Shown piece by piece: positions 11,346-23,479 of a stretch of 64,000 nucleotides of DNA. A program made the translations under genes and the position numbers. This DNA comes from Kudoa neothunni. Taxonomy: Eukaryota > Cnidaria. Each line of letters opens with the position of its first letter. Within the stretch, counting starts at the first letter, position 1. The stretch is taken from contig OZ199838.1 of assembly GCA_964304625.1 (NCBI GenBank), positions 12,276,001 through 12,340,000 on the forward strand, in the 5' to 3' direction. The notes under the pieces were generated by a model. That model saw nothing but the letters and a program-made list of their open reading frames with translations. It searched no databases and was not told the origin of the DNA.

Positions 11346-12738
11346 CAGTAGGTAATCGATTTTACGTACTTTTACTTTTTCTTCTCTTATACATAATTAT
11401 CAGAACCAAAACTATTTTTGAAATTTCGAACACTTTATTTTATGTAATTGAACTTGTGAATTACAAACAAAATAATTTATATAGAAATTTTGTTATAAAA
11501 AATAAGAATTATCGATTTTACGTAGTTTTTTGGATCCGACTCTAATTTTCAAAATTCCCTGCTTTATTTAATTATATCCATAATATCATTGTAAATCATT
11601 TAGACATAAAGAACAGTTAAATATTTTTCCATTATTTAAAAATTTACGACTGAAAGATGATAAATCTTTTAAATTTCGAGATTTTGATCTCGTACATATT
11701 TCTGGTTTGAAAACTCTGAAGACAAGAATGTCGAGTTAATTTCCTCATATAAAATAAGTTGGAATTCATTCAAAAGAAACATTCTGGATGAGGAATCAAA
11801 TAATAATTTTTATACTATAGTTTGTAATTGATTAAAGGCATTAGAGTCAGGAAATCTGATTTATTATAGACATTTAAATGTGTAAAAAAATTGGTGGAGG
11901 AGTTCAATTAAAAATCATTACATTTTGGAGATTTTATGGTTCTAGGCTGCGCCTTAATTTAAAAATGGTCAATTTTTTGTTAGTCATTTATACACCTAAA
12001 ACTTTTACCATAACTGACATAACAAATTTAGTGATATTGCTGCAAGATATTCTACAGGCCTTTTTTTAAATTTTTATAAAACTATAGTATATTCAATCAA
12101 AAAAACAATGTTTATTTATTGTAATATATAAAAATTTTCTAAAGTAAGCTTTGATTCATGTTAGGAATACAATTCACATCTAAAAAAAGATCGAAAATTA
12201 TCTATGAGCTAATTTTATACGTCCAATTCTAGGAGTTGCTCAAATCGTCCTTTGATTTGTCATCACAAGAATTAACGATTTTCTAACGATGACAAAAATT
12301 TACTCATTCAATTCGAGAAAAACAAGAAATCGAGGATGATGATGAAATATTTAAAATATTCCTAATTTTTTAAAATAGTAATTTCAAAAGTATTGTTAAC
12401 AGTTTATACGTATATTTCTGTAGCCCAACTTTTTATCATGAAAATAAATGATATAGCATCATTCTCGTATCATTAAAAAAAATTCAGAAAATTAACTACT
12501 ATCTCTCAAAAAAACGAATAATTTATTTTTCAAAGTCCAACCACAAAAGTAGTTAATTAAAAACCCTCATTATTGCATATGATAATGAGCTAGATACATA
12601 GCCACCAGATTTTTTTCAAATTATGTTAAAACATTGCTAAAAATTAATAATTGTGAATTTTATTATATCATTTCAATACAAAATATTTTTAATTGGTCGC
12701 GTGCGCATAAAAAAGTACGTAAAATCGATTACCTACTG
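11346..12738. mobile_element. Non-autonomous pogo/Tigger-type element (TA target site)
   Basis: Seen: ends CAGTAGGTAATCGATTTTAC (11346-11365) and the exact inverse at 12719-12738, each flanked by TA. The TIR starts with CAGT and nearly equals that of the pogo-like copy at 43588-45362 (CAGTAGGTAACCGATTTTCT), so this is very likely a deleted relative. I find no transposase motif in the 1.39 kb interior; the 63-codon frame at 11878-12069 is not recognisable. Confidence 0.75.
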
Positions 12739-13725
12739 TATTAGGATATAGTTGTCACATGCAAAAAATAGTATTAAAAATTATGAAAATGCGAGTTGTT
12801 CGCAGTTTCTGGTTGATTGTAAACATTATTGCTGCTAGAAACAAATTCAAGTTTTCCATATAATACGCCATTTTTGATAAAATATGTACAATAAAGTCCT
12901 AAAAGAGTCAATCAATCAATCAAGAATATTTTATATTTTTCTAACAGAAACGTCAACAGGCCTGATCCGGCTTCGGAGGCGGTAGTTTGGAAACCCTTAC
13001 CATTGAGAAGTAGTAATGGATTTAACGACTTAAATAACCGTAATGCTATATAGCTACGTAGGTATATGTGCTTAAATAGCTTTTCGATATAATAAATCCA
13101 GAGTAGTCATGAGATGGGTTACTAAGTAATAAGTTATCAGATAAATCTCTCGCTGTTACAAAAACAGTATGTTTAGCACACAACAATAATGACTATGTTA
13201 GTGGGGTAAGTATGCAAATTGAATGTTTTACATTTAGAGATTAAAAATATTTACAATTCTCTAGAGTGGCAAGCCTTGTTTACAAAATAGTAAATTATTA
13301 TTGATGACGAATCCTCCAGTTAGTTGGAGAAGGTTTATCCGTCGTAATTTTATAAGGTAGGAGAACTATTTACAAGATGTAACTTTTAGAGCTCATTGGA
13401 AGTTGTCTATCAGTAAAATATAAAAATACAGAAGCACCATCAAATAGAAGCAATATAGCATTACTATCGACATTTAGAGACTCAGTAACTCAAGAAATCA
13501 GCCTGCATGAAAATGACACCACGCACCTCATTCAGAATCACCACCCACTTAACCCTATTCCATTTTTCTACTATTCCAAGGTCAAATGCCCCATTATTAT
13601 ATTGTACAATGGTAATTATGACTGGCTTAAACTATTCGCATTGTAAAAATTCAAATTAGATGGATCAGGAAACACAAAAAAATTTATATACAATAATATG
13701 ACTACATAAAAAGTTGCACCTACTA
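12739..13725. other. Spacer downstream of the KIAA1143 homologue
   Basis: No coding exon recognised. A less AT-rich patch at about 12955-13010 (CTGATCCGGCTTCGGAGGCG) stands out and may be a repeat remnant, but I cannot name it. Confidence 0.4.
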
Positions 13726-14188
13726 TTATTCATCGATATCATCAAATGAAAGTAGTTTCGAATTGTTAACAGCCTTCGTTTGTGGTTTTCGGAGGCCACT
13801 TTTACCCACACTTTTAACATGTTTATCATTTCTCTTGATTTTCTCCCCCGATTTAGATTCAACGTTGGGCGTTTTGAATAGGATTTTTTCTGAAAAAATT
13901 TTTATATCACGAGCGTTAACATAAGATATATAAAAAACCGGGTTTATTTATATCTAATTTCCGGTCTTCAAGTAGTGCCTTAGTAGTTACGACATCCAAT
14001 TCGGTGTTATCTTCCATCACAACCACCGGTAGTTCGTCATCATTGATATATTCATCGTTGGTCCGACTACAAGGTTCAATTGGTTTATTCTTCTCCTCAA
14101 TATTAGTTGGTTCAACATAGTTGACTCTTTTTTTAAACTTTCGTATGAAGTTCGGTTCTTGAACGTCAGTAAATTGAACTTTCACCAT
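13726..14188 (-). CDS. KIAA1143: KIAA1143-like small protein (DUF4604 family)
   Basis: Function is not established for this conserved eukaryotic family; no reaction is claimed. Seen: exon 1 (14188-13939) reads MVKVQFTDVQEPNFIRKFKK, then RVNYVEP, an acidic stretch and DDELPVVVMEDN. This parallels human KIAA1143 ([23 protein letters not shown] ... DEQPQVVVLKKGDL). A 49-nt phase-1 intron (13938-13890, GT...AG) leads to exon 2, which reads EKILFKTPNVE, a basic run, then NSKLLSFDDIDE and a stop at 13726-13728. Human ends NSSLLSFDNEDENE. The start at 14188 is chosen because the conserved block begins there. The protein is about 137 residues, close to the family's usual size. It follows BRCA2 on the same strand, with about 320 bp between the BRCA2 stop and this start. 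Confidence 0.85.
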
Positions 14189-14511
14189 TAATAAAGTTGC
14201 GTAAAAGATCGTTAATTTTCGCGCAAGCAATTACGTATATTTCTTCCATCAAAATTCAACTATTTCCCCAATTTTCAGCTTTAAATTATTCATAGTACCT
14301 TATAGAATAAATCTCATGAATAAAGTAAAAAAACTGAATCGAATTATATAGCATAGAAAACCACAAAAAATATATTAAATTTGTCCAATTATAAAAATTT
14401 GTTGATAAAAAATAATTATTTTGAAAGAGTTATAAGATGGAGTTTTGATTTCGATGTTTGGATTAGATTTTTAATATTCTAGAAATAGATATTATCAAAA
14501 GATTCACATAA
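14189..14511. other. Spacer between BRCA2 stop and KIAA1143 start
   Basis: About 320 bp, AT-rich. It must hold the BRCA2 3' end and the promoter of the KIAA1143 homologue, or the two genes share a transcript. The sequence does not decide which. Confidence 0.4.
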
Positions 14512-17500
14512 TTAATCTACTTGATAGTTAGCCAAAAATTTCTCTACTTCATTTCTCACGAAAGGGTATTTCCTTGTAAGCTTGTGAGTCTGAGCTTTCT
14601 TCAAGTCGGTCACAACCATACTGGATGTCTCAATATAGTAGACTGTAGGTAAAGGGAAGATAATGTTGTTTTTGTTGTAAATATTTTCTGCAATGACAAG
14701 CTTACCACTGCTTAGCATCGTTTCAAATAGCTATATTTCAAAAAATGTGTACTAACTGATTTTTAAAGAACAAACTACCTTGGAATTTTTGATTGTATTT
14801 CGCAATTGAACTATACAACCATTGGCATTGGCAATAATCGCCTTATCACAACTCACGTCAATGACAAGTCCAAAAATGGATAATTCTTTTTCCAATGAAT
14901 CAATCAAGTTGTGGTCATAGAAATCTTCAAAATGGTGGAACTAAAAACAGATATACCAACACAATCAGTCTCACAGAATAATCACGTCAACTTTATATTG
15001 CAGGTGGTTGTTCGAACAATTTTTTACCGGAACTATCTTTGTATTGTTTGTGGTAACCAGCTATACAATATATATCCAATTCCAACTAATTATTGAGACA
15101 ATTTAAATAGCTAATACTTGAAATGGAAGGTTTGAAGGAGTGCACCCCCTGAATGAAAAAAAATTGATTCTACATTCAAATAATGAATGAATGAGTTACC
15201 AGTTTTTTAAGCTTTCAAATTGTAAATAAAATAACATTTCCCTTCCTTTAAATAGGAGATTGTATCATCATCGATAACCATAAGCTGAAGAGTAGTGGTA
15301 TACGTAGGTGGAACTTCCGCTCCCTCTCTACTGCTGCAATCAGTGATTCTAATTTTTACAAACTTTACAAGCTTTCGGGGAGGAAACTAAATACAATAAA
15401 GTTAAAAAGAAACAAAACACATGTAACTACCATGTTCTCCACAATTTTTGTGGTTTGTTCTTGGATACTACTTATTTCACATTCGACTGTGGTTAGGTTT
15501 GTGCGATCGTATAAATCTTGAGTAGATCTATCGAAATTAAGACAAATAAAAAGATAGCGAATGGAACGATTTACAAGCTGGAAATATATTGACTTTCACT
15601 CTTTAATTTTTCAAATGTCTTTTCAAACATAATATTAGCGACATTGATGTAATTGTGCGAGATGCGGTCTTCCTCTTCCATTGAGAGATGTGATCGGGTG
15701 CCATCAACTTTTTTCTCTAAAAACTAGACTCAACAAATAATTATGAAAATAAGTAAATTATCACTAGAAATCCATTACATTTGGAGGATATATTTTCAGC
15801 ATGACCACTTTAACACACGCTACCTCCTGATCCTCTATCAAAGAATCTAGTTTTGTGTAAAATGCTCCCTCATAGAATCCCAATTTAACATGAGTAAATG
15901 ATTTCCTCGTAGAATTGATGTTCAATTGAAGGAGAAACTTATTATACACCTAACATAATGATGTAAAGTGTATAGGATGTTTTTCGCATTAATTTACATC
16001 CAATGGATGACCACATAACTCATCACCAACTTTGGAGATAGTGGGTATGGTTATTAAGTTGTCACCAATTGACAGATTACATTTAGATATCTGCGTCTGA
16101 AGTGTGTCATCAACGCAGGCTACAACCGTATACCATCCATCAGATAACTCGATTTTCTTATAAGATCACTTATTCCAAAATCGAAAACAACAATCATTTA
16201 CCGATTGATCTCCATCAATAGAAACATTGGAAACGCGCAAAACAATTGGTAAAAAATTAGCTTGCACTTCCATCGTTGTTATTCGATGAATCGGAGAACT
16301 AAATTCAAAGTGTAAATAACAAGAATAATTCTTGCTGTTAACCATTTACAAAAGGTGACTAATCACTGAGGACTGATCAAAAATGTAAAAATTCTTACAT
16401 TGTCTTAAAAGTTTTAAGTCAAATTAGTCCTCAAATTAGCCAGAACACGCTTAAAATAACATTTCAAAAATACTATGTATTAAGTTGTAATAATCATTAA
16501 ACTAAATGTATGGGGAGGAAAATGGAATGGCACGTCAAAATGATAATATCTTTAAAAATGATGTTGAGCAACTTGTAAGTTTCTACATGACCATAAAAAA
16601 AACTTCCAACGTTTAAATTTTTCACCTATCTTGAAATAACAAGCGATTATAATTATTTCATTAAATCCGTTTCAAATACAGCCTCTCTGACAACGTTTAT
16701 AGTTCGAGATGTCATACACATAAAAAAGTTTAAAAGAAAACTAAAGCAGAATTAAAAATTCCAATTTGATCAGCGCATTTTTCCACCTTTTAAATGTTAC
16801 AAGGTTCTGATAAAAATCCCAATGATTCCTAGACAAACATTCGCTATAAAATCGTCTCAAATATCGTTACAAAGGAAATATTTTCCCAAATAAGCATTCC
16901 ATATTTTTTATATCGCTATACAAGTTACTGTTCTAAACCTGAATTTACGTATTCACACGCAAAAATAATTCTATAATAAAAGTCATTGCTATAAATATTT
17001 GTTATAAGTAATTCTACGTTCATTATTGTTTTTTAAATACATATTATTAAAATTGTTGTTTAACAAAATATTTAGATGAGAAACCAATCCTGAGTAAGGA
17101 TCTGGTAGTTACAAAAGTAATAAGCGCGAGAGTTCATTCATGAATATACGACGTACTCCAAAAATCCAACTATTCTAATTATACTTATTTTTTATTTTTA
17201 TCGAGGGAATGCCAATAATATCGAATAAATGGATCCCTTTTGTGTAGTTTTACCTCCAATTATTCATTCAAGAAAAGTGATGAGCAGAAATAACTGTTTT
17301 TTCAAAGATAATACCGGGTCTTATGTTAATTTTAAGTTGTAAAATCAAATTTTCTGTCTAATTTAACTTTTTTACAATTTTATCGGGAAATCATCGATTT
17401 AATTATAGACTGGAACTTTCTTAATGAATGTGCGAAAATCTCCAAAGCTTACTTAATAGACGAGGAATTTCTAAATTATTTTGACGCTTTTACTTATTTA

Positions 17501-20500
17501 AATCTGATGTAAACTTTAATTTGAAATTATTTGTTTCATTTTATTCATGAAGCATTATCAAATATTAATTATCACTTAAACAAATCGCCCAAAAAATAGT
17601 TTACGACATTTACATTGTCATTTATAGGGAGCGAAAGCCTACTTTTGAAAGATGAAGAGCTGTCTTAGATTTTTGGATGATCAAGTATAAAAACTTTCAT
17701 ACTTTATTGTTTTTAATATTCTCATGCATTAATTTTATGAAGAATAAACGGATTATACCAAATTTATGGCATTACTGAGTATAAAAAATTAAGATAGGCT
17801 CTGGAATCGATTAAACCCTTAATGCACTATATAGTTCAAGTAGAAGTGGACCAACTTCCACCATAGTGATCTTAATGAACCATGAAAAATATTCACAAGC
17901 ATAACAGCAAAAAACTGGTTATCCAATAGAATTAACCAAGTTTATTGATTTTACTATTTTATGCCAGCTCACTGCGATCCATTAAAAATTGTAACAGATA
18001 TGCATGAAGAATTTACACAATTCTTTAAATCATAAAATATTACTGAATAAATTAAAACCTTTCTGTCTAAGTTTACAACGACTATTGCAATAATTTTTGC
18101 AGTAGATAGAGTATTTATCCCAAGCCGGAAAAGGGCCGATACTAGTTAATAATTTCTTGGTCTAAGTAAAATTGATTTTAAATTTCGAAAATAAGGAAAA
18201 CTTACCCAAAAAATTAGAACATTTGAAGGCATTTAAAACGAAATTTTATAAAATGAAAAAAATCGGTTACTTACTGGTTATTAACTTCTCAATTGTATAA
18301 TCCGTTCGAAAATAAAATATGAGTCAAACAAAAGTTTCAAATTAATGTAATGTTTTGTGGAAATTCGTGCATAATATATTCTCAATTATATTAATTAAAA
18401 ATACATGGTCTAAACGACGAGACCCTTCAAATTTTGACTGTATAAAATTTATTCCCTGGGCCAAAAAAATGACCAATGTATTTAAATTAAGTGTTCTTTG
18501 CGTTCGACTTAATTTCAAATTATTCCTCGAAAATACTCGATGTCACCTTTTGTAGATTTTACTTGATTATCAATGGTGATTACTAAGATTTAAGCTCGAT
18601 TTCTTTCACATATCTGTAGGCTAGATGATGAAGTATCCAATATGGAGATAAAAGACTAATTTGAGATTAATCAGATACAATTAAAATAACACAAATACTT
18701 TGGCTGGTTGGAGAAATATTTAAGATCAACAAAAGCCAATGATCGAATAATATGTTTCAATGAATTATCAATAAAACCATCAGGCAACGTTTTAACGGTG
18801 TGTTGAATCTTTGTTCCGAATGTACTATAAGAAAGTGGAGATGTTATAGCAACTGAAAACACACAATGCAAGTTATTACTTGGAAATAGATTCGAAATTA
18901 ATGACAGGGTTCTCGTTATGGCAGAAGATTATCGAATTATCCTCCAATAAAGTGAAACGTGTGTTTGTGGAATCATGCCGACAAATTGACTGGGGATCAC
19001 AAGGGAACATAATTGATTTGTAGGCGTCGGGCTTAGATATCAAATCTACTAGCGAATTGAAATATTGGTTGGATCTGGTAGGTGGAATAGCGTTCATGTT
19101 GGAAAGGAGCGTTGAGCGATCAACTTTAATTGTCTTCAAAGCCACAAAAAAACAACGCTTTTTGAATGGAACAGGTGAGCTTATTTCGCATTTGTTTCCT
19201 TTCAATAAAAGCTTTAATTGGATTTATATAGAATTTAAGTAGATTTTAATAGTTACATCAGACAACTCGAATCCAGCCTTGTATTTGTTGGTGACAAGAG
19301 TGGGTAATTTTTTGGTTGGATCCATTGTGTAAGGATGAACAAATTTTACCCCTCCAAAAGAGTTATCGTTAATCTCTGCCAACGAATGTTGATTCAGAAG
19401 ATAGTATTCATTTGGTTGACTTCAAATAGATAATTTAGTCAACATAAACTACAAACAAACTTACTTTGATCCACTACTGGTTAATGGTTGTTGTGAAGCG
19501 ACTAATATGAGTGATTTTTCAGATTCTGTCGTCAGATTATTGCTGCTATTGCTACGGTTAACTTTGGAAATCGGTTGCGAGTCCATGTTAACAATGCTGA
19601 TTGGCTTGAAAGTAGGGTCAGATTGTTGGTTCTGGTTGTCCTGTTGAGACAGACGTAGAACAAATTGTTTTGCATTCTCAACACTCTTTTTCGACAGATG
19701 AAGCTGTTGACCCAACCCCGTGGTAAAAAGTGTAGTGTTGGAGTCCATTGGGTTGATGTTTTCAATGGCTCTCTCCAAACGTTCGTTGGTAGCAGAATTA
19801 TTACGACTAAGGTCTTGAGAAAGGTTTTCGAACAAATTGTGAGCTATATCCAAACCCTTGGCGGATATTTCAACGGGTTTACCCAAACCTGTGGTGAAAA
19901 TTGAAAAATTAGTACTCTTGGTAGTCACAGGTGGGGAATTTTGAGGAATTTTGCGTTGGGAATCCTCCAATTCTTGGGATATTCCTGCAAAAATGTTTTT
20001 CGCTTTCCGTAAACCTTCTGCCGAAAAATTCACCGGCTTTCCCAAACCAGTTTGGAAGACAATAGCCTCCTTTTTGCCAACCGAACTAGCACTTCGAGGA
20101 CTACCAACAAAACTCTCAGCATCAACTTTAGGATGCTGAGAATGAGCAGACGATCTCGAACTGACTGGAATAGTTGGTGAGAGATTGTAATCACTTATAG
20201 AATCGTTAAAGGTGTCATTCATCGTAATAAGGTTGGGGTTTGGGGAACAGATATCTTCGTTGACTCCTTGGTGATTATCGAAACAGTTTTCAGCAAAATC
20301 CAAACGCACTGGTACAAAATTAGTGGAGTCATTTTTGGTAGTAAAAAGCTGTTGAGATGAAGTATCAAACCTTCTTTTCCTACCACTGATAGACAATGGT
20401 GTTGAACATTTCCTGAAACCTGAACTTGGATTAATCGTACAGCTACTAATCATAGGTTGTGTGGTTGTATCAACAATCTATAACGAGATATCATTCAACT

Positions 20501-20730
20501 ATTGCACAATTTTATTTTAAAACAACTACAGAGTTTTGAGGAACTATTGCCAACGGTTCTACAACACTACTGCAAACTTTATGTTGCCTTTCAACAACTA
20601 GCATCAATTTATTATTGAGTGACAAAAAATCCGAATTACCAGGAGTTTCCATACTATTTCTCCAGAGTACACTTGACTTGTCGAGTGTTATATCGGGAAT
20701 TCTTGACTTGCCGATTGAATGATTCTCTAC
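14512..20730 (-). CDS. BRCA2: BRCA2, compact form with three BRC repeats
   Basis: BRCA2 loads RAD51 on single-stranded DNA during homologous recombination. Seen, from the N-terminal side: an exon with LDKSSVLWRNSMETPGNSDF (about 20690-20640), then the BRC exon (to 19461) with three repeats: FQTGLGKPVNFSAEGLRKAK, FTTGLGKPVEISAKGLDIAH and FTTGLGQQLHLSKKSVENAK. A helical-domain region follows (19440-18700), then OB1 (SPIHRITTMEVQANFLPIVL, LSDGWYTVVACVDD, LLQLNINSTRKSFTHVKLGF, ending CVKVVMLKIYPPNVMDF). Next come a short tower-like helical stretch, OB2 (KLVKFVKIRITDC ... YLKEGKCYFIYNL) and OB3 (ELSIFGLVIDVSCDKAIIAN ... KYPFVRNEVEKFLANYQVD, stop 14512-14514). Introns are mostly about 50 nt; the one between the helical domain and OB1 is about 2.4 kb (16299-18698). 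The protein is roughly 1,050 residues, against 3,418 in human. The first exon is not located; the 5' limit is approximate. Confidence 0.92.
16299..18698 (-). other. Long BRCA2 intron (about 2.4 kb)
   Basis: Bounded by CCAAA|GTATTTG on the exon side near 18698 and TTTAG|T before the OB1 exon at 16298. It is some 40 times longer than most other introns here. I see no coding exon, TIR pair or RNA gene inside it; the 66-codon plus-strand frame at 18355-18555 has no recognisable motif. Confidence 0.6.
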
Positions 20731-20939
20731 AGAGAGATATATTTGTATTTCGTTTATTCAGTTAATACCGATAAAAAGATTGAAATCATTGGAATTATTT
20801 ATTGCTTCCAAAATGGAATCACTAAATAATTTTATATTTGAGACAAGTATCAAACTCTGAATACTCGGAATCATCGAAAAATACATCCTCTAAACGAAAA
20901 ACTGTTAAAATTTTGTAATACGATATATGTACCATCGCT

Positions 20940-22980
20940 TCCCATGCTTCCGCTCGTTGGGGTTACAGAAAGCGTGCGCTTTTGAGCCGTGCGCAAAATA
21001 ATCATTTTTTATTTAATTCGTGAGTTATTATCCAATAAAAATACCTCAGAATTTTCATGATATAATTGTTTCAGAAATTTTCATTTTGTATGAGAAGAGA
21101 AGACGAAAATTGAGTATATTTCTACCTTTTAACATTATCTTAAAATATCTAAAATTAATTTTTAAAGATATTTATATCGTACCAACTTTTCATCGATATA
21201 TTTTTTGGCTTTATTTAACTTGAAAGCCAACCATTGTTTATCAAATATGGTTAAAGGTAGTTGTTCTTAAACCCAGAAATTTAATGTCAGATGTCGTGTG
21301 CATGTTACCTCCTAATTTTTATTTTTGTAAGTTTTAATTGTAGTTATCGTATATAGTATAGACAGACTCAGTGTTCGCGAGAAATACCTTTCACGACAAC
21401 AATTTATTCATAAAAATGAATAAGTAAAGCGAAATTAAAATTCAAACACCTAGCATTCGGGACTATTTTTCAATACTTTATTCATGAATAATATATTTTT
21501 ATTATACAATCCAAAAATGGTTTAGACCAAGATAATTTAATAAACAGGATGTAATAGAAGGGAGGACCAAAAGAGATTAACGACATCAAAAATCAGGTTG
21601 CGCTTAATCCGAATTTTGAAACCAACAAACCATTGTTGAAAGTAATCATTTCTTCTCATAAACAGTTATGAGGTATCTTTTATTTGAGAATTATAAAGTA
21701 AGGAATTAACCAAATAAATATCCATTGTTATAAGATACATGGGAGTAATACATTTTGGGAAAAATTGATTTCTAATTTCTTTGAACGTCTATAATTGTTA
21801 CAATAATATAAAAAATTTTATAAATTTTTCGTTGTGCTTTTTTCTCCTTTGGCATATTGTCTGAAATTGTTCGAGGAAGTCTTCAGTTTTTATATTCCAC
21901 ACATTAAATCGCTTTAAAGTTTAATGTTTAATAAGAAAGTTTAATATTTTCAACGAAATGGCCTTTATACTTAATTAACTTTTTAAATAATATAATTGTA
22001 GTAATTTCAACAAACATCCAAATTATAAAAAAATTGCAAATGTGTTTTTTTAAATTAATTTATTTGAAATTGGCTAAATATTTTCCAAAACAAAAATTAT
22101 CAAGTAATGAAAGTATAACTAATTATCTAATATATATTTTATTGGAATAATAATTTGTTTGTTTTATTAATATTAAATTATTATAAATCAATTACTGGTT
22201 GATACCATGAAAAACAGTTCTTCATTACAAACCACGTGAAATTGATTAAAGAGGGTAAGACGAATCATTATAACGGATCTACCGTTAGACTACTTATTGT
22301 AATAATCTAATTTGATGTAACAATATGAAAAAATATATTTTTTAAATGTAACAATCCAATAATGATTGTGTCGAATTTTGTTAATCAGTAATCGATTCTA
22401 TGTAGTCCTGTATGTCTGGAATTTAATACGTTTTTTGAATTGTGACGATCACAAAATTGTATTGCCGATAGCTGAGAGTTTACTGTTAACATTATTTGTT
22501 AGATCTCTGCAGTAAATTATTCAAAATCTTAGGAGCGCAAGAATAATTCAGCAATGTATCTACGATATATAAATTTAAGAGGATTATTCGTGTGTGCCAG
22601 AATGTACGTTTATGTGAGGATATTTTATCCTTATAGAAGAAGTTGAGAAAACCATAGATCAATGTTTCCAAACATGTTTTAACTGTGACTCATATTTTTC
22701 AGCAAAATTTTAAAAATATTTAATAGAATTTAACGTTAAAAATTGAAATTGTACTACTTTCATCATAATTATTTTTAATTTAAACATATTATATAGCTTT
22801 AATTTTACTCAGAATTTTCAAGTTTTAATGTCACTTTTTAGACTACTTTTATAGGGGGTTTCTATCAAGCACGACAATTTTATTTTTCGAACCATTTAAA
22901 AACATTTATTTGACTATTATGAATTTAAATAAAATATTTTTAAAATAAATAATTAGGTTTTTTCTGGATTATTTTGTTGT
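20940..22980. other. Gene-free spacer upstream of BRCA2
   Basis: AT-rich. A 67-codon plus-strand frame (21020-21223) has no recognisable motif. The BRCA2 promoter and first exon should lie in its first few hundred bases. Confidence 0.4.
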
Positions 22981-23479
22981 GACGTGTGGTTCGTAACTTT
23001 TTCAGGTGCGTTGAGATTTTTGTTTTCGATTGGTGGTGAAATTGGGGACAGAAATAAAAATTGAGGTAGGGCTTAAATGAGAATTATAAAATAATAAAAT
23101 TTTTCCAAAACCAGCGAAGGCGTGGAGCGGAAGCAATATTGAAAATAAGCCAATATTACTGATTTTATAAGTGATGGTAACTGTAACAGAGACGACAAAT
23201 TTCATAGATTTAATGGCTTAGGACGAAGAATTATTCCATTCAAAATTTCGCTCTCTCTCATTTATCTGATTTAAGACATTACTTGAAATATCTTAGTTTA
23301 AATAGTTATAAACATCAAACGGATATTTAACGAGAAGTACACAATGTAATTGTCAGAAAACTTAAAAATATTACTAACTAAGAAATTTACCCCAAAATAA
23401 ATTATTTTTATAGTTGATTTATAGCATTGTATCCTCTTTAGTACCAAGACGCAATCTTAGAAATTACGAACCACGCGTA
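22981..23479. mobile_element. Small inverted-repeat element (MITE-like)
   Basis: The left side GACGTGTGGTTCGTAACTTT (22981-23000) pairs with the right side, which read inverted is ACGCGTGGTTCGTAATTTCT (about 23458-23477). The similarity continues for about 30 bp (ends AGGTGCGTTG / AGATTGCGTC). No target duplication is clear. Extra copies of the GGTTC(G/A)TAA motif lie just outside on the right (near 23490 and 23520), so the true boundary may be wider. Interior non-coding. Confidence 0.5.

Noticed and set aside
19665-20139. Plus-strand frames over the BRC exon
   Set aside because: Opposite-strand shadows of the BRCA2 coding exon.
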